Origin: an uncultured Desulfobacterales bacterium
Lineage (GTDB): Bacteria > Desulfobacterota > Desulfobacteria > Desulfobacterales > JAHEIW01
Assembly (NCBI GenBank): GCA_947259495.1
Contig: CAMYLV010000015.1
Coordinates: forward strand, 58,282 to 100,230
DNA length: 41,949 bases
Direction of reading: 5' to 3'
The notes under the pieces were generated by a model. That model had not been told where the DNA came from. It searched no databases and worked only from the letters and a program-made list of their open reading frames with translations. How positions within the stretch are numbered: position 1 is the first letter of the stretch; each line of letters starts with the position of its first letter. Positions 9,370 to 17,070 of this stretch are shown here, piece by piece. The translations under genes and the position numbers were made by a program.

Positions 9370-9778
9370 ATGGCTTGATATGCCGGAATTTAAGTCAGCG
9401 CCCGCCTATATTTGTGCACCTTCGGCGCATTCAAAATCTTCACGCCCCGAGCAATCCTCCTTCCATAAAAGGTTCAGCGTTCAGAGGTTCTGGGTTCAAA
9501 GGTTAAGGTTGCCGGCAATTGGCTGCTTGCTTCTGGCTATTGGCTTATTGTCGATAATTGCATATGCCGTCCCCAGTCCCCAGCACCCACTCTTTTGCGC
9601 TTATCCTTAAGGCTCACAGAGCAGCTCTTCAGACTGAGTGTGCTTCTATCGTAGAACTCATCAAGGTCTGCGGGGCAGCTCACTTATACTCAGTCCTCAG
9701 TCCTTAAAACTCAGTCCTATATTTTGACACCTGCTTGCCCGCCGAAGCTACGCCGGCAAAGGCGGGACACCTGAAACC
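9370..9778. other. Non-coding region with degenerate low-complexity tracts
   Basis: It contains degenerate short repeats such as AGGTTC-CAGAGGTTC, CAGTCCTCAGTCCTTAAAA and ACACCTGAAACC. A palindromic insert CCCGCCGAAGCTACGCCGG plus AAAGGCGGG sits at about 9737-9768. I see no gene or RNA here. Confidence 0.6.
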
Positions 9779-10216
9779 TTATTTTACTTCTTTGGTGTGC
9801 TTCAACACGGTCGGTGTGGCGATAAGCACCAGCAGATCACCCAGTGGCCCGTTACACACCAAGGTGATAATCGATAGCAAAATCGACCACACAACAACTT
9901 CGGATTTGACAACCGTGGCACTAAGCGCCTGGGGGGTAAAAAAGAACAAAATCAAATTAAGCGCACAGATAGCGGCCGCTCCCCACACCGCCCAGCGGCG
10001 CCTGTTCCAAATACCGATTCCGAAAACGATCAAAGGCAATATCTGCAGCAGATATTTCAGGCCGAAAAAGGTAACCAAATTATCCGGCAGATTGGGCTCA
10101 TAGGCCAACCAGATAATACCTTTGAATATACACAGCCACCCCACCGCCCAGATTGGCCATGGAAAATCAACAGACATCCTCTCGGACGGAAAAATCCGAA
10201 AGCTTTTTTCGGTCAT
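9779..10216 (-). CDS. Small integral membrane protein of unknown function
   Basis: The 145-residue protein has four predicted membrane helices: about 20-38, 48-68, 75-95 and 105-125. Short polar segments separate them, including a NRRRWAVW loop. I do not recognise the family. The ORF opens with two consecutive ATGs; AGGAG lies 6 bases before the second (10216) and only 3 before the first (10219), so I use the second. It is on the same strand as 10397-11008 and 11018-11752 but separated from them by about 180 bases, so cotranscription is uncertain. Confidence 0.7.
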   Translation of the reverse strand: MTEKSFRIFPSERMSVDFPWPIWAVGWLCIFKGIIWLAYEPNLPDNLVTFFGLKYLLQILPLIVFGIGIWNRRRWAVWGAAAICALNLILFFFTPQALSATVVKSEVVVWSILLSIITLVCNGPLGDLLVLIATPTVLKHTKEVK

Positions 10217-10396
10217 CATTTGCTCCTCATTTCAGCCGAACAGCCCGCCGCAGACCAGGGCATGCACATCATGATATAATTGAATTCTATTTTCTTTTAG
10301 GGTATCAAAAGGCGCAGGTCAATCAAAAAGCGGGTGGAAAGGCCCCGGTTCGTTTCACACATCACACCATTTGGATGCAGAAATGCTAAAGCCCGC

Positions 10397-11008
10397 TTAG
10401 CTCAGCAGATTAACAACGGACAGGGTGATGATCAGAAATGAAAGCACCGCTCCGGCCATACCGAAAAAAAAGGGGTAGCGGAAAAAAAGGACATCCAGTT
10501 CAGGACCGGATTGATCCAGCTTTTCGAAAAAAGTTCGGGTTTCAAACCAGGTATTTAGTCTGTTTTCAAACGCTCGCATTTTCTGAGGCGCAACCAACAG
10601 AAAAATACCGATTACCAGGCCACAAACGCATCCGATTCTCGCAATCCAGGCAAAAAAGAAAAAGATAATCTCAAGGGTCAGAAAATATTTTTGTGAACCC
10701 AAAAACACACCAGCGAAATTGGCGATATCGACATTGAAAAAGAAAAAAATAAGCGCAAAGATCGAACCCGCAACGAGACACAACCCGACAATTACGTGAT
10801 GGCTGTAAATAAGCGCCTCCGTTGGAATATCCTTGTCCAGAATGCGCGCGGAAGACCCGACGGCGATATTGCGATTAAAAAAACTTCCAATGGTTTTTGT
10901 CAGACGGGGCGAAAACAGCAGCAACAGTGAAAATGCCATCCCCAGAACGCCAAACAACAATGTCAATATTTCAACTGTGTGAAACGCTATATCCCAAAAA
11001 ATTTCCAT
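10397..11008 (-). CDS. Integral membrane protein of unknown function
   Basis: The 203-residue protein has four to five strongly hydrophobic segments: about 10-32, 68-92, 108-140 and 180-202. A polar loop lies after the first helix (GSFFNRNIAV) and a long hydrophilic loop (FENRLNTWFETRTFFEKLDQ) before the last. No enzymatic motif is seen and the family is not recognised. It starts 9 bases after the stop of the gene at 11018-11752, so the two are almost certainly one operon. AGGAA precedes its ATG. Confidence 0.75.
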   Translation of the reverse strand: MEIFWDIAFHTVEILTLLFGVLGMAFSLLLLFSPRLTKTIGSFFNRNIAVGSSARILDKDIPTEALIYSHHVIVGLCLVAGSIFALIFFFFNVDIANFAGVFLGSQKYFLTLEIIFFFFAWIARIGCVCGLVIGIFLLVAPQKMRAFENRLNTWFETRTFFEKLDQSGPELDVLFFRYPFFFGMAGAVLSFLIITLSVVNLLS

Positions 11009-11017
11009 TGTGGATTC

Positions 11018-11752
11018 CTATTTCTGAGTGAGTTTAACGGCAATATCATTCACACGAGCATTGGCTATGGATAACAATTTTTTTCGGACAACCCGAGAAT
11101 AATATTCGCGTTCAGTTTTCGTAAAGGCCTCGTTTTTCAGCTTCTTAAACACCAGGTCCTTTTGTTTGGGTGAGAAAAGCCGGGCCAGGCTGGCGTCAAG
11201 CTCGGTGGAACCTTCCGGCACAACCGGCTTGCGCTCGGAACCTGTTCCTTCAGGTTTTTGCGCCGGTATAGCCTTTTTAATCCTGGCGGTGTAATCCCGT
11301 AATGTATTTTGAGCGGACCTGATAGAGATACTTAAACCGCTGCTCAGTGAGAGCATGCGAGAGGACAGCAAGGTTCCATATCTTGCCTTCAAGGGGTTGA
11401 CAATTTTCTTCAGATTTTGCGGCGCCTCAACGCCCTCGAGGTCAAATAATTCATCGGTGAGTAGCAGTAATTTTTCCAGATTTTGCTTTTTCGGACTTGA
11501 TTCCCAGTATTTGGAAAACAGCGCATGGCTGTTGAGCGAGACACCGTTACGCGCACAAATGCTCAGCACAACTGGAAACCGAAGGACCAGGGCCGGGTCG
11601 TTGGAACTTGCAAGCGCATCAAGAATAACAGTTGCCTGACTTCCGGTCAGCCGCTTTTGACCGGAATCGGCCAGCAACGAGTCTAGTACGCGCAAGACTG
11701 CATCCGAACCGTTGGTTTTAACCGTCGATGTAAATTTGCCATCCGTTTTCAT
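11018..11752 (-). CDS. Conserved hypothetical soluble protein
   Basis: The 244-residue helical protein has no signal peptide or membrane segment. The N-terminal half is Leu/Ala-rich helices, possibly an alpha-helical repeat fold. A Pro/Glu/Lys linker (about 165-190) leads to a basic C-terminal block: LFSPKQKDLVFKKLKNEAF followed by TKTEREYYSRVVRKKLLSIA. That tail looks like a compact helical module that may be shared with other proteins, but I cannot name it. I use the ATG at 11752; a TTG at 11770 would add 6 residues, and neither has a clear ribosome binding site. It is the first gene of a two-gene unit with the membrane protein 10397-11008, so a membrane-associated complex is possible. Confidence 0.7.
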   Translation of the reverse strand: MKTDGKFTSTVKTNGSDAVLRVLDSLLADSGQKRLTGSQATVILDALASSNDPALVLRFPVVLSICARNGVSLNSHALFSKYWESSPKKQNLEKLLLLTDELFDLEGVEAPQNLKKIVNPLKARYGTLLSSRMLSLSSGLSISIRSAQNTLRDYTARIKKAIPAQKPEGTGSERKPVVPEGSTELDASLARLFSPKQKDLVFKKLKNEAFTKTEREYYSRVVRKKLLSIANARVNDIAVKLTQK

Positions 11753-11912
11753 TTTGCGAATAAGTGCCAAGTTTTCTAAGTTGTTCTAAATACAAATATA
11801 TCTGATTCAGGTGGTTTTATCAACTAAAATTGTATCTATTTATACAAATCTAGTTTGACGGTGATGCAGGAGGGCCTGGTAAGATAAATATGTATTTGAA
11901 AAAATTTATACA

Positions 11913-12071
11913 GTTATGCAGAAAGCCCAAGTTAGTTTTTTTCAACCACGAAGGGCACGAAGGGCCCGAAGACTATGTGTAAATTTATTCATCCTGCATT
12001 TGTGATCTTCGTGATCTTCGTGGTGAGATCACTATCGGAAGTAAACGACTGGAACTTTCCAGGTAACCACG
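11913..12071 (+). repeat. About 160-bp dispersed direct repeat, copy 2
   Basis: Second copy of the unit at 8024-8182, same orientation, with scattered substitutions. It occupies half of the 11753-12096 gap; the rest of that gap is AT-rich with no gene visible. Confidence 0.85.
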
Positions 12072-12096
12072 AAATATTATTTTAGGCATTATCAGA

Positions 12097-13464
12097 TTAT
12101 GAACGATAGACGCGTTGTCTTGCTTTAGCGGCTTTTTTGAGGGGGGCAACATGAACGTCAACGTAATCAAATACGCGGGCATATTTTTTCCCGGGTGCCG
12201 GGCGCAAAACACGGCCGAGATACTGAAGCAAACGCCCGCTGAATTTTATCGGTGTCGCCAAAAATAAGGTTGTCAGATCCTTGCAATCAAAACCCTCTCC
12301 GATTAACTGGCCGGTGGCGATCAGTATATGCACCTCACCACGGTTGATCCTTTCCAGGACTCTTTTGCGCTCTGCCATATCGAGGTCCCCGGTGAGCAGC
12401 TCGGATGTCAGCTTGAAACGGTAACGCAGCAGCGCCTGGAGATTTTCACAGTGCGCCTTGCGATCCGATAAAATCAAACAGATCCCCGTATTTCGGGCGG
12501 CCGCATCGGCGATGTCGGTAGCAATCTGGATATTCCGTTGGGTGTCGCTGGCCAGTTCGGCCAGCATTTTGCTGTATTCAGTGACCGGATCATATCGGGT
12601 GCTGAAATGGGTGTTGCGAAAAACCACTTTGGCCGGCAAAACATCACCGCTTTCAATGAGTTGGCTTTTGTCCACCTCGTGGTGTTTATCGCCCAGATGC
12701 CAGAAAATTAATTTGGAAAGTTGATCCCTTCGATACGGCGTAGCAGAGAGGCCCAGCATATATTGAGAATCAAATGCGGAAACCGCCTCGGTAAAGGTGC
12801 GGCTCGGGCAACGGTGGCACTCGTCAACCATTAAAAAGCCAATGCTTTCAGAAACCTCATCGGCACATTTATAAAGAGATTGCACCAGGGAAACGGTAAT
12901 CTTTTCGCCGGTCTTTTTTTTGCCGCCTCCGATAACCCCCACATTTTCGGGTTCCAGATCCAGAAAAGCGCCAATTTGCTCAACCCACTGGGCGGCAAGT
13001 TCTTTAGTGTGAACGACGATCAGGGCCGGCTGTTTCCGCTGTGCGATAATATACAGCGCCATAACCGTTTTGCCCGAGCCGGTGGCGGAGCTCAGGGTCC
13101 CAAAATCTTTTGCCAGCATTTTATCCACAGCGATTTTCTGAAAAGGTTTCAGCCGGCCTTTAAAGGTAAAATTTATCGGCTTGAGCCGGCGGCGTTGATC
13201 ATCTATGTGAAACTCAAGGCCCTGCCGTCGACACGCGTTAATCAGATGCCGAATGTAGCCACGCGGTATCCACAGCCCGTTTCGGCCGACCTTGTCGTAA
13301 AATTTTAGCATTTGAGGGGTGCCCCGGTTCCAGCGGCCCATACGGTCATTTTCCAGCCATTTGGGATTTACAAATTCAAGCTTTTCGACAAGGCTCTCCA
13401 TCAGCTGAGGCGGAACATCTTGAAGCTGCAGGTTTTGTTTGATGGTAATTGTTAATGGCGGCAT
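12097..13464 (-). CDS. DEAD/DEAH-box (SF2) helicase, XPB/RAD25-like
   Basis: ATP-dependent nucleic-acid translocase of 455 residues. After about 100 residues of N-terminal domain (WIPRGYIRHLI), the helicase core has Q-motif-like LKPFQKIAVDKML, Walker A ATGSGKT at about 127-133, DECH at 214-217 and SATPYR at 240-245. The second RecA domain ends in motif VI, YLGRVLRP, near 420. The DECH box and overall size fit the RAD25-like branch related to type III restriction helicases. No nuclease or methylase partner is adjacent, so a role in restriction is not supported. The ribosome binding site is weak (GGAAG well upstream). Confidence 0.88.
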   Translation of the reverse strand: MPPLTITIKQNLQLQDVPPQLMESLVEKLEFVNPKWLENDRMGRWNRGTPQMLKFYDKVGRNGLWIPRGYIRHLINACRRQGLEFHIDDQRRRLKPINFTFKGRLKPFQKIAVDKMLAKDFGTLSSATGSGKTVMALYIIAQRKQPALIVVHTKELAAQWVEQIGAFLDLEPENVGVIGGGKKKTGEKITVSLVQSLYKCADEVSESIGFLMVDECHRCPSRTFTEAVSAFDSQYMLGLSATPYRRDQLSKLIFWHLGDKHHEVDKSQLIESGDVLPAKVVFRNTHFSTRYDPVTEYSKMLAELASDTQRNIQIATDIADAAARNTGICLILSDRKAHCENLQALLRYRFKLTSELLTGDLDMAERKRVLERINRGEVHILIATGQLIGEGFDCKDLTTLFLATPIKFSGRLLQYLGRVLRPAPGKKYARVFDYVDVHVAPLKKAAKARQRVYRS

Positions 13465-13525
13465 AAATGAGCGGTTATTCTTCCGGGATTACTATTTAGG
13501 TTCTTCAGTGAGAGATATGATAATT

Positions 13526-13793
13526 AAAATTAACTTAAAAATAGTAGATCACGCTCATGAGCACCCGCTCGATGCGGGATTTCGCATCAGATCTTAATTA
13601 ATTTAAGGTGCTCAAAAGGCGAAAACCGATTTAAAAGTAAAGCGTACACGTCAGTATTCGAGCATTTTGAACCGGTTTTATGCACTCCCTAGTATTTATA
13701 GAAATAGATGTGTAATCCATTTATCCAGGATAACACAGCGCTTGGGCGCCTGTCCGCCGCAGGCGGGTTAGATGCATTATTGAGTTAATTTTT
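13526..13793. repeat. Dispersed hairpin element, copy 2 (at the 3' end of 13777-14070)
   Basis: The outer arms 13526-13543 and about 13776-13792 are complementary with few mismatches. The right arm covers the last codons and stop of the adjacent gene. Next come GTAGATCACGC on the left and GGTTAGATGCA on the right. An inner pair, AAACCGATTTAAAA with TTTTGAACCGGTTTT, surrounds the core GCGTACACGTCAGTATTCGAG. GC palindromes lie at about 13574-13588 and 13749-13767. It shares the middle section with copy 1 and the ends with copy 3. Confidence 0.7.
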
Positions 13794-14070
13794 CTTTGGA
13801 TTGCTTGTCTTCCTTTATGAGTGCCTGTGCGATTTGAATATCGTAAGCCTGCTTGGGATCAAAATCTTTGACTTGATAAATCCCCTGGGCCTTTCTGATT
13901 GCGTCGTATGAAACCCAGCCGTGCTCTTCCCACAGCTCCGGGTCATCAGAATTCCACATCCGAAACCAGATCTCCCTCACCCCTTCCCGCACGTACATTC
14001 GCACCTTTTTGTTCAACGGAAACGGGTAGTAATATAGGCCTTTATCATCTTTCATGTCATAAACCTTCAC
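13777..14070 (-). CDS. Conserved hypothetical small protein
   Basis: The 97-residue soluble protein is rich in aromatic and charged residues (GLYYYPFPLNKKVRMYVREG, IWFRMWNSDDPELWEEHGW). There is no signal peptide. I do not recognise the family; the EIWFRMWN-DDPELWEEHGWV pattern suggests a compact beta/alpha domain. Its last codons and stop lie inside the right arm of the hairpin repeat 13526-13793, so the C-terminus (KEKLTQ) may have been reshaped by that element. Low-complexity DNA precedes it and no good ribosome binding site is visible. Confidence 0.6.
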   Translation of the reverse strand: MKVYDMKDDKGLYYYPFPLNKKVRMYVREGVREIWFRMWNSDDPELWEEHGWVSYDAIRKAQGIYQVKDFDPKQAYDIQIAQALIKEDKQSKEKLTQ

Positions 14071-14265
14071 GTTCTAAGGTTCAGAGTTCAGAGGTTCAAA
14101 GGTTACAGAGCTCAGGCGTCAGACTTCCGGCAGAGTATTTGTTCTCAGTCCGCAGCTTGGCGCACCGTAGCTTTAGCGAAGGCGGGTCCTCAGCACTTAG
14201 TTCTTATTTTTTCTGACACCTGACACCTGAACACTGAAACCTAATTCTACCTGAACCTATGCTCG
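14071..14265. other. Low-complexity intergenic tract
   Basis: Degenerate AGGTTCAGAGTTCAGAGG and CTGACACCTGACACCTGAA repeats flank a palindromic insert near 14155-14192 (CACCGTAGCTTTAGCGAAGG followed by CGGG). The same type of insert occurs near 9740. No gene is seen. Confidence 0.6.
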
Positions 14266-15327
14266 TTAGAGCTTTCCCCGTTCCTGCATGATGCGCATAT
14301 AAGTTTCTACGCCTGATTTGGGGGGTTCGTAAAGCTTGTCATCATCTTTCTTGACGAGCTGAATGGCCTCTACCGGGCAGGTGGTCACGCACAGCCCGCA
14401 GCCGATGCAGCGGTTCAGAAGTACCGACGAGATACCGTCTACGACTTCAACAGCTTCCATCTGGCAGCGGTCCACGCAGGTTTCACAACCCGTGCACAGC
14501 GCCTCATCGACCCGGGCGTAATAATTACTCTGAACGGCTTCTGCCGGATTAGGCTGTTTTTTCAACGAGCGTAGCATCCCGCAGCAATCGCCACAACAAC
14601 TGCACATGCCGCCGATTTTTTGCGAGTTGAACGGCTGCATTACCAACCCGGCTTTTTCATTCCGGATAACTACCTGCCGGGCTTCTTCTTTACTGATATA
14701 GCGGCCCATGCCGTTTTCAACGTAATAGTCGGCATGTGAGCCGAACGAAAAGCAGTTATCATTGGGTTTGTCACAATCATGGCCGGCCAGTTGGGTCTGC
14801 GTTCGGCAGACACACGGTGTAATGGCAATCTTCTCATGACCATCGATAATCTGCAAAACATCTTCATAGGGTGCAACCGGCCAGTCGGCAACGATCTGCT
14901 GGTTAATCGGAATGGTTCGCATAACCGGTGTTTTGTATGATTGTAATTTCTGTAATAAGGTCTTTTCGAAATATTCCTCATTATCGCGCGCGAATTCAGC
15001 ATCCATGGCTCTAACCTGAAACTCAAATATCCCGACTACATACGGTATGGCTGCATAGCGAACCCGATCCTCATCCCGTTTGCGAAAAATCAGGCCCCTT
15101 TGAGCCATTTGCTCCATCAAACCGGCGACTTCATCCGCATCCCGGTTAAGCCGATGGGCGACAGCATCCGGCGCTTCAAGCAAGGGATGCAGCTGCATAA
15201 ACAATTCAGCCTCTGCTTCTGAAAACAACCGTTTGAGCAACTTGATCTCGATCTTATTTTCTGTCTCGGGCAACCCCACCGCCAGCTCGTCCAGCCGCGC
15301 GCGCAGACGTTCATAGACATCACGCAT
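14266..15327 (-). CDS. 4Fe-4S dicluster ferredoxin-domain protein
   Basis: The 353-residue cytoplasmic protein has a helical, winged-helix-like N-terminal third (LFSEAEAELFMQLHPLLEAP). A middle region has extra cysteines (Cys172, 174, 185, 192 and the cluster CSCCGDCCG at 242-250). Two canonical CxxCxxCxxxC ferredoxin motifs follow at 278-288 (CTGCETCVDRC) and 307-317 (CIGCGLCVTTC). The extra cysteines could hold one more cluster. The likely role is electron transfer or regulation of anaerobic metabolism; the partner is not adjacent. This architecture is common in sulfate-reducing Desulfobacterota. GGAGG lies 8 bases before the ATG, supporting the start. Confidence 0.88.
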   Translation of the reverse strand: MRDVYERLRARLDELAVGLPETENKIEIKLLKRLFSEAEAELFMQLHPLLEAPDAVAHRLNRDADEVAGLMEQMAQRGLIFRKRDEDRVRYAAIPYVVGIFEFQVRAMDAEFARDNEEYFEKTLLQKLQSYKTPVMRTIPINQQIVADWPVAPYEDVLQIIDGHEKIAITPCVCRTQTQLAGHDCDKPNDNCFSFGSHADYYVENGMGRYISKEEARQVVIRNEKAGLVMQPFNSQKIGGMCSCCGDCCGMLRSLKKQPNPAEAVQSNYYARVDEALCTGCETCVDRCQMEAVEVVDGISSVLLNRCIGCGLCVTTCPVEAIQLVKKDDDKLYEPPKSGVETYMRIMQERGKL

Positions 15328-15483
15328 AACTTTTCCTCCCGGGAATCATATTAGTTACCGCAGAAATGTTGGATTTTTTTATTAACCGCTGACTAACGCA
15401 GACTACCGCGGACTATTTAGATACTCCTGTAAATCCTGTCTAAAAAATAAGCTTATACTAGCAAGTCAATTTGTTTTCAATGA

Positions 15484-16254
15484 TCAAAGACCATGGCACT
15501 CCAGAAACTCAATGATTGCCTGATTGACGGCCTGAGGCTTTTCCATCGGCGCAATGTGGCCCGCATCCAGGATATGTGTGCGCGCTGCCTGCGGGATGGC
15601 CGATTCAAGAAAATCCGCATACTTTGGCGGTGTGAGTTTATCGTCTTCGGCCGAAATAATCAGTACCGGAACACTTATTTTCCCCAGTCGCGCCATCACA
15701 TTAAACCGATTGCAGGCCCGAAAATCACCGTTGACAACAGCGCGGCTGCAGCGGGCAAGATCATCTTGAAATAGTCGGATCACTGCCCGATCCGTTTTTT
15801 CGGATGCTGCGAGTTTGGATATCATACCCACGAAGGCCGTAAAGTCATTTTCAATGGCTTCAAAAATAGCCGGCAGGACCTTAAGCTTCGCACCCGTACC
15901 GATTAAAATACCGGCGCTGAAACGATCCGGATATTCCAGCAGCAGCTGCTGGGCAATGGCACCCCCCAGGCTCAAGCCGCAGGGGATTGGGCCCGGCGGG
16001 TCCAGGGTATCGAGGAATTCAACTACCGCCGCCACGTAAGCTTCAACCGTATCCTTGACGGCGCTTTTGCTGCCACCGTGACCGGGAAGATCAATTGCCA
16101 CCGTGTTGGCCTTTTCAGTCAGGCCGTTAACCTGAGCCTGCCAGAAATGAGCACCGCCACCGGAACCATGAATGAAAACAATCGTTGGTTTTCCCGCATC
16201 CAAAGGCCACCTGCCGGTGATAAATCCGATCCCGCCGCTCTCTCTCTTCTCCAT
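15484..16254 (-). CDS. Alpha/beta-fold hydrolase
   Basis: The 256-residue serine hydrolase has an oxyanion-hole motif HGSGGG, nucleophile Ser95 in GLSLGG, an acidic residue at 204/205 (SAEDDKLTP) and His233 in DAGHIAPMEKP, the standard triad order. A lid segment lies about 130-185. The substrate cannot be told from sequence; it resembles general esterases and BioH/RsbQ-like hydrolases. The start is the ATG at 16254 with GGAGG 4 bases upstream; a TTG at 16269 would place that ribosome binding site inside the gene. It is on the same strand as the 4Fe-4S gene but more than 150 bases upstream of it. Confidence 0.88.
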   Translation of the reverse strand: MEKRESGGIGFITGRWPLDAGKPTIVFIHGSGGGAHFWQAQVNGLTEKANTVAIDLPGHGGSKSAVKDTVEAYVAAVVEFLDTLDPPGPIPCGLSLGGAIAQQLLLEYPDRFSAGILIGTGAKLKVLPAIFEAIENDFTAFVGMISKLAASEKTDRAVIRLFQDDLARCSRAVVNGDFRACNRFNVMARLGKISVPVLIISAEDDKLTPPKYADFLESAIPQAARTHILDAGHIAPMEKPQAVNQAIIEFLECHGL

Positions 16255-16428
16255 CGATCCTCCAATCAAAGGTTCAAAGGTTCCAAGGTTCGTGGTTCAA
16301 AGGTTCAGGCCTGCTACTTTCAACCGGGCGAGTATAGATACAACCATCCATCACTGTCAAATGAATAGATTTGACTACTGCCAGACAAACCGAAATAAAT
16401 GGAGATTGTTTAATTAGCCACAGATTTA

Positions 16429-16491
16429 CCCTGTTAAATAAAATCTTACTCCATGAAATAAGATTTTAATGCGAAGCATTATTTAACAGGG
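16429..16491. repeat. Hairpin repeat of the TTTAACAGGGCAGG family, copy A
   Basis: Arms CCCTGTTAAATAA (16429-16441) and TTATTTAACAGGG (16479-16491) are perfect, with an inner AAATCTTA/TAAGATTT stem. GCAGGCAC follows. Related units lie at 32126-32192 and, more weakly, 40304-40355. Confidence 0.7.
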
Positions 16492-16515
16492 CAGGCACAG
16501 ACTCACACTAACTTT

Positions 16516-16577
16516 TGTTCGGCCGACTCCCACGATAAGGCTTCGCCTTACCCGGGGCAAGTTGGCCGAACAAAAAC
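16516..16577. repeat. Stable inverted repeat
   Basis: Arms TTTTGTTCGGCC and GGCCGAACAAAA enclose a second short stem, GATAAGGCTTCGCCTTA. It has no gene of its own. It lies between two other repeats and is not adjacent to a stop codon. Confidence 0.65.
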
Positions 16578-16659
16578 AGTCAATCGCTTAGCGATTATAT
16601 AAGCTATCAAATCGTTAAATACATATAGAAACTGTGAATATTAAGGGGAAAGTATCACA

Positions 16660-16907
16660 ATGGAGAATTTAATCTTTATCGGAATCGAATTTTTAGGCCC
16701 GGTCGGTTTCTGTGGATGACACCTGACCTTGGCTCCGGGCAAGAAGCCTTTACCTATGATAAGCGATTGTCGAGGTCGAAGATCCGCCTCTAAAGGATTG
16801 CTGCTGCTACGAGGAAGATGGCGTTCAGCTATGGTTGACTATGCGGGAGGGCATTTGACGCAATAGATGTACTAATCCGCTGGCGACGGATAAATCTTAG
16901 TGCGTAA
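16660..16907 (+). pseudogene. Remnant of a small protein gene broken by stops and frameshifts
   Basis: An ATG at 16660, after AAGGGGAAA, opens MENLIFIGIEFLGPVGFCG and then a stop. Further protein-like pieces follow in different frames: DLGSGQEAFTYDKRL, then VEVEDPPLKDCCCYEEDGVQ and LWLTMREG, then FDAIDVLIRWRRINLSA ending at the TAA at 16905-16907. Their order and closeness suggest one decayed gene with at least two frameshifts. I do not recognise the ancestor. Confidence 0.45.
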
Positions 16908-16925
16908 ATTCTATTTATTGCAATT

Positions 16926-17070
16926 AAACCCATCTCAAAAATTGTAGATCACGCCCACGGGGCGCGACGTAAACCGATTCAAAAACGGAGTATACACGTT
17001 AGTATTCGAGTATTTTGAATCGGTTTACAACAAAGCCCCTGGGCGTTAGATGCATTTTTGAGATGGGTTT
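16926..17070. repeat. Dispersed hairpin element, copy 3; MITE-like with terminal inverted repeats
   Basis: Perfect 17-bp arms AAACCCATCTCAAAAAT (16926-16942) and ATTTTTGAGATGGGTTT (17054-17070) are present. If the ends are read as AACCC...GGGTT, both sides are flanked by TTA (16924-16926 and 17070-17072), a possible target duplication. Inside are GTAGATCACGCCC and GGGCGTTAGATGCA, then AAACCGATTCAAAA paired with TTTTGAATCGGTTT around a GTATACACGTTAGTATTCGA core. The ends resemble the left end of the IS at 41394 (AACCTATCTCAAAATA). Confidence 0.75.

Noticed and set aside
13526-17070. Integron cassette array
   Set aside because: Only two attC-like ends, several genes without them, and no integrase; not sufficient to call an integron.
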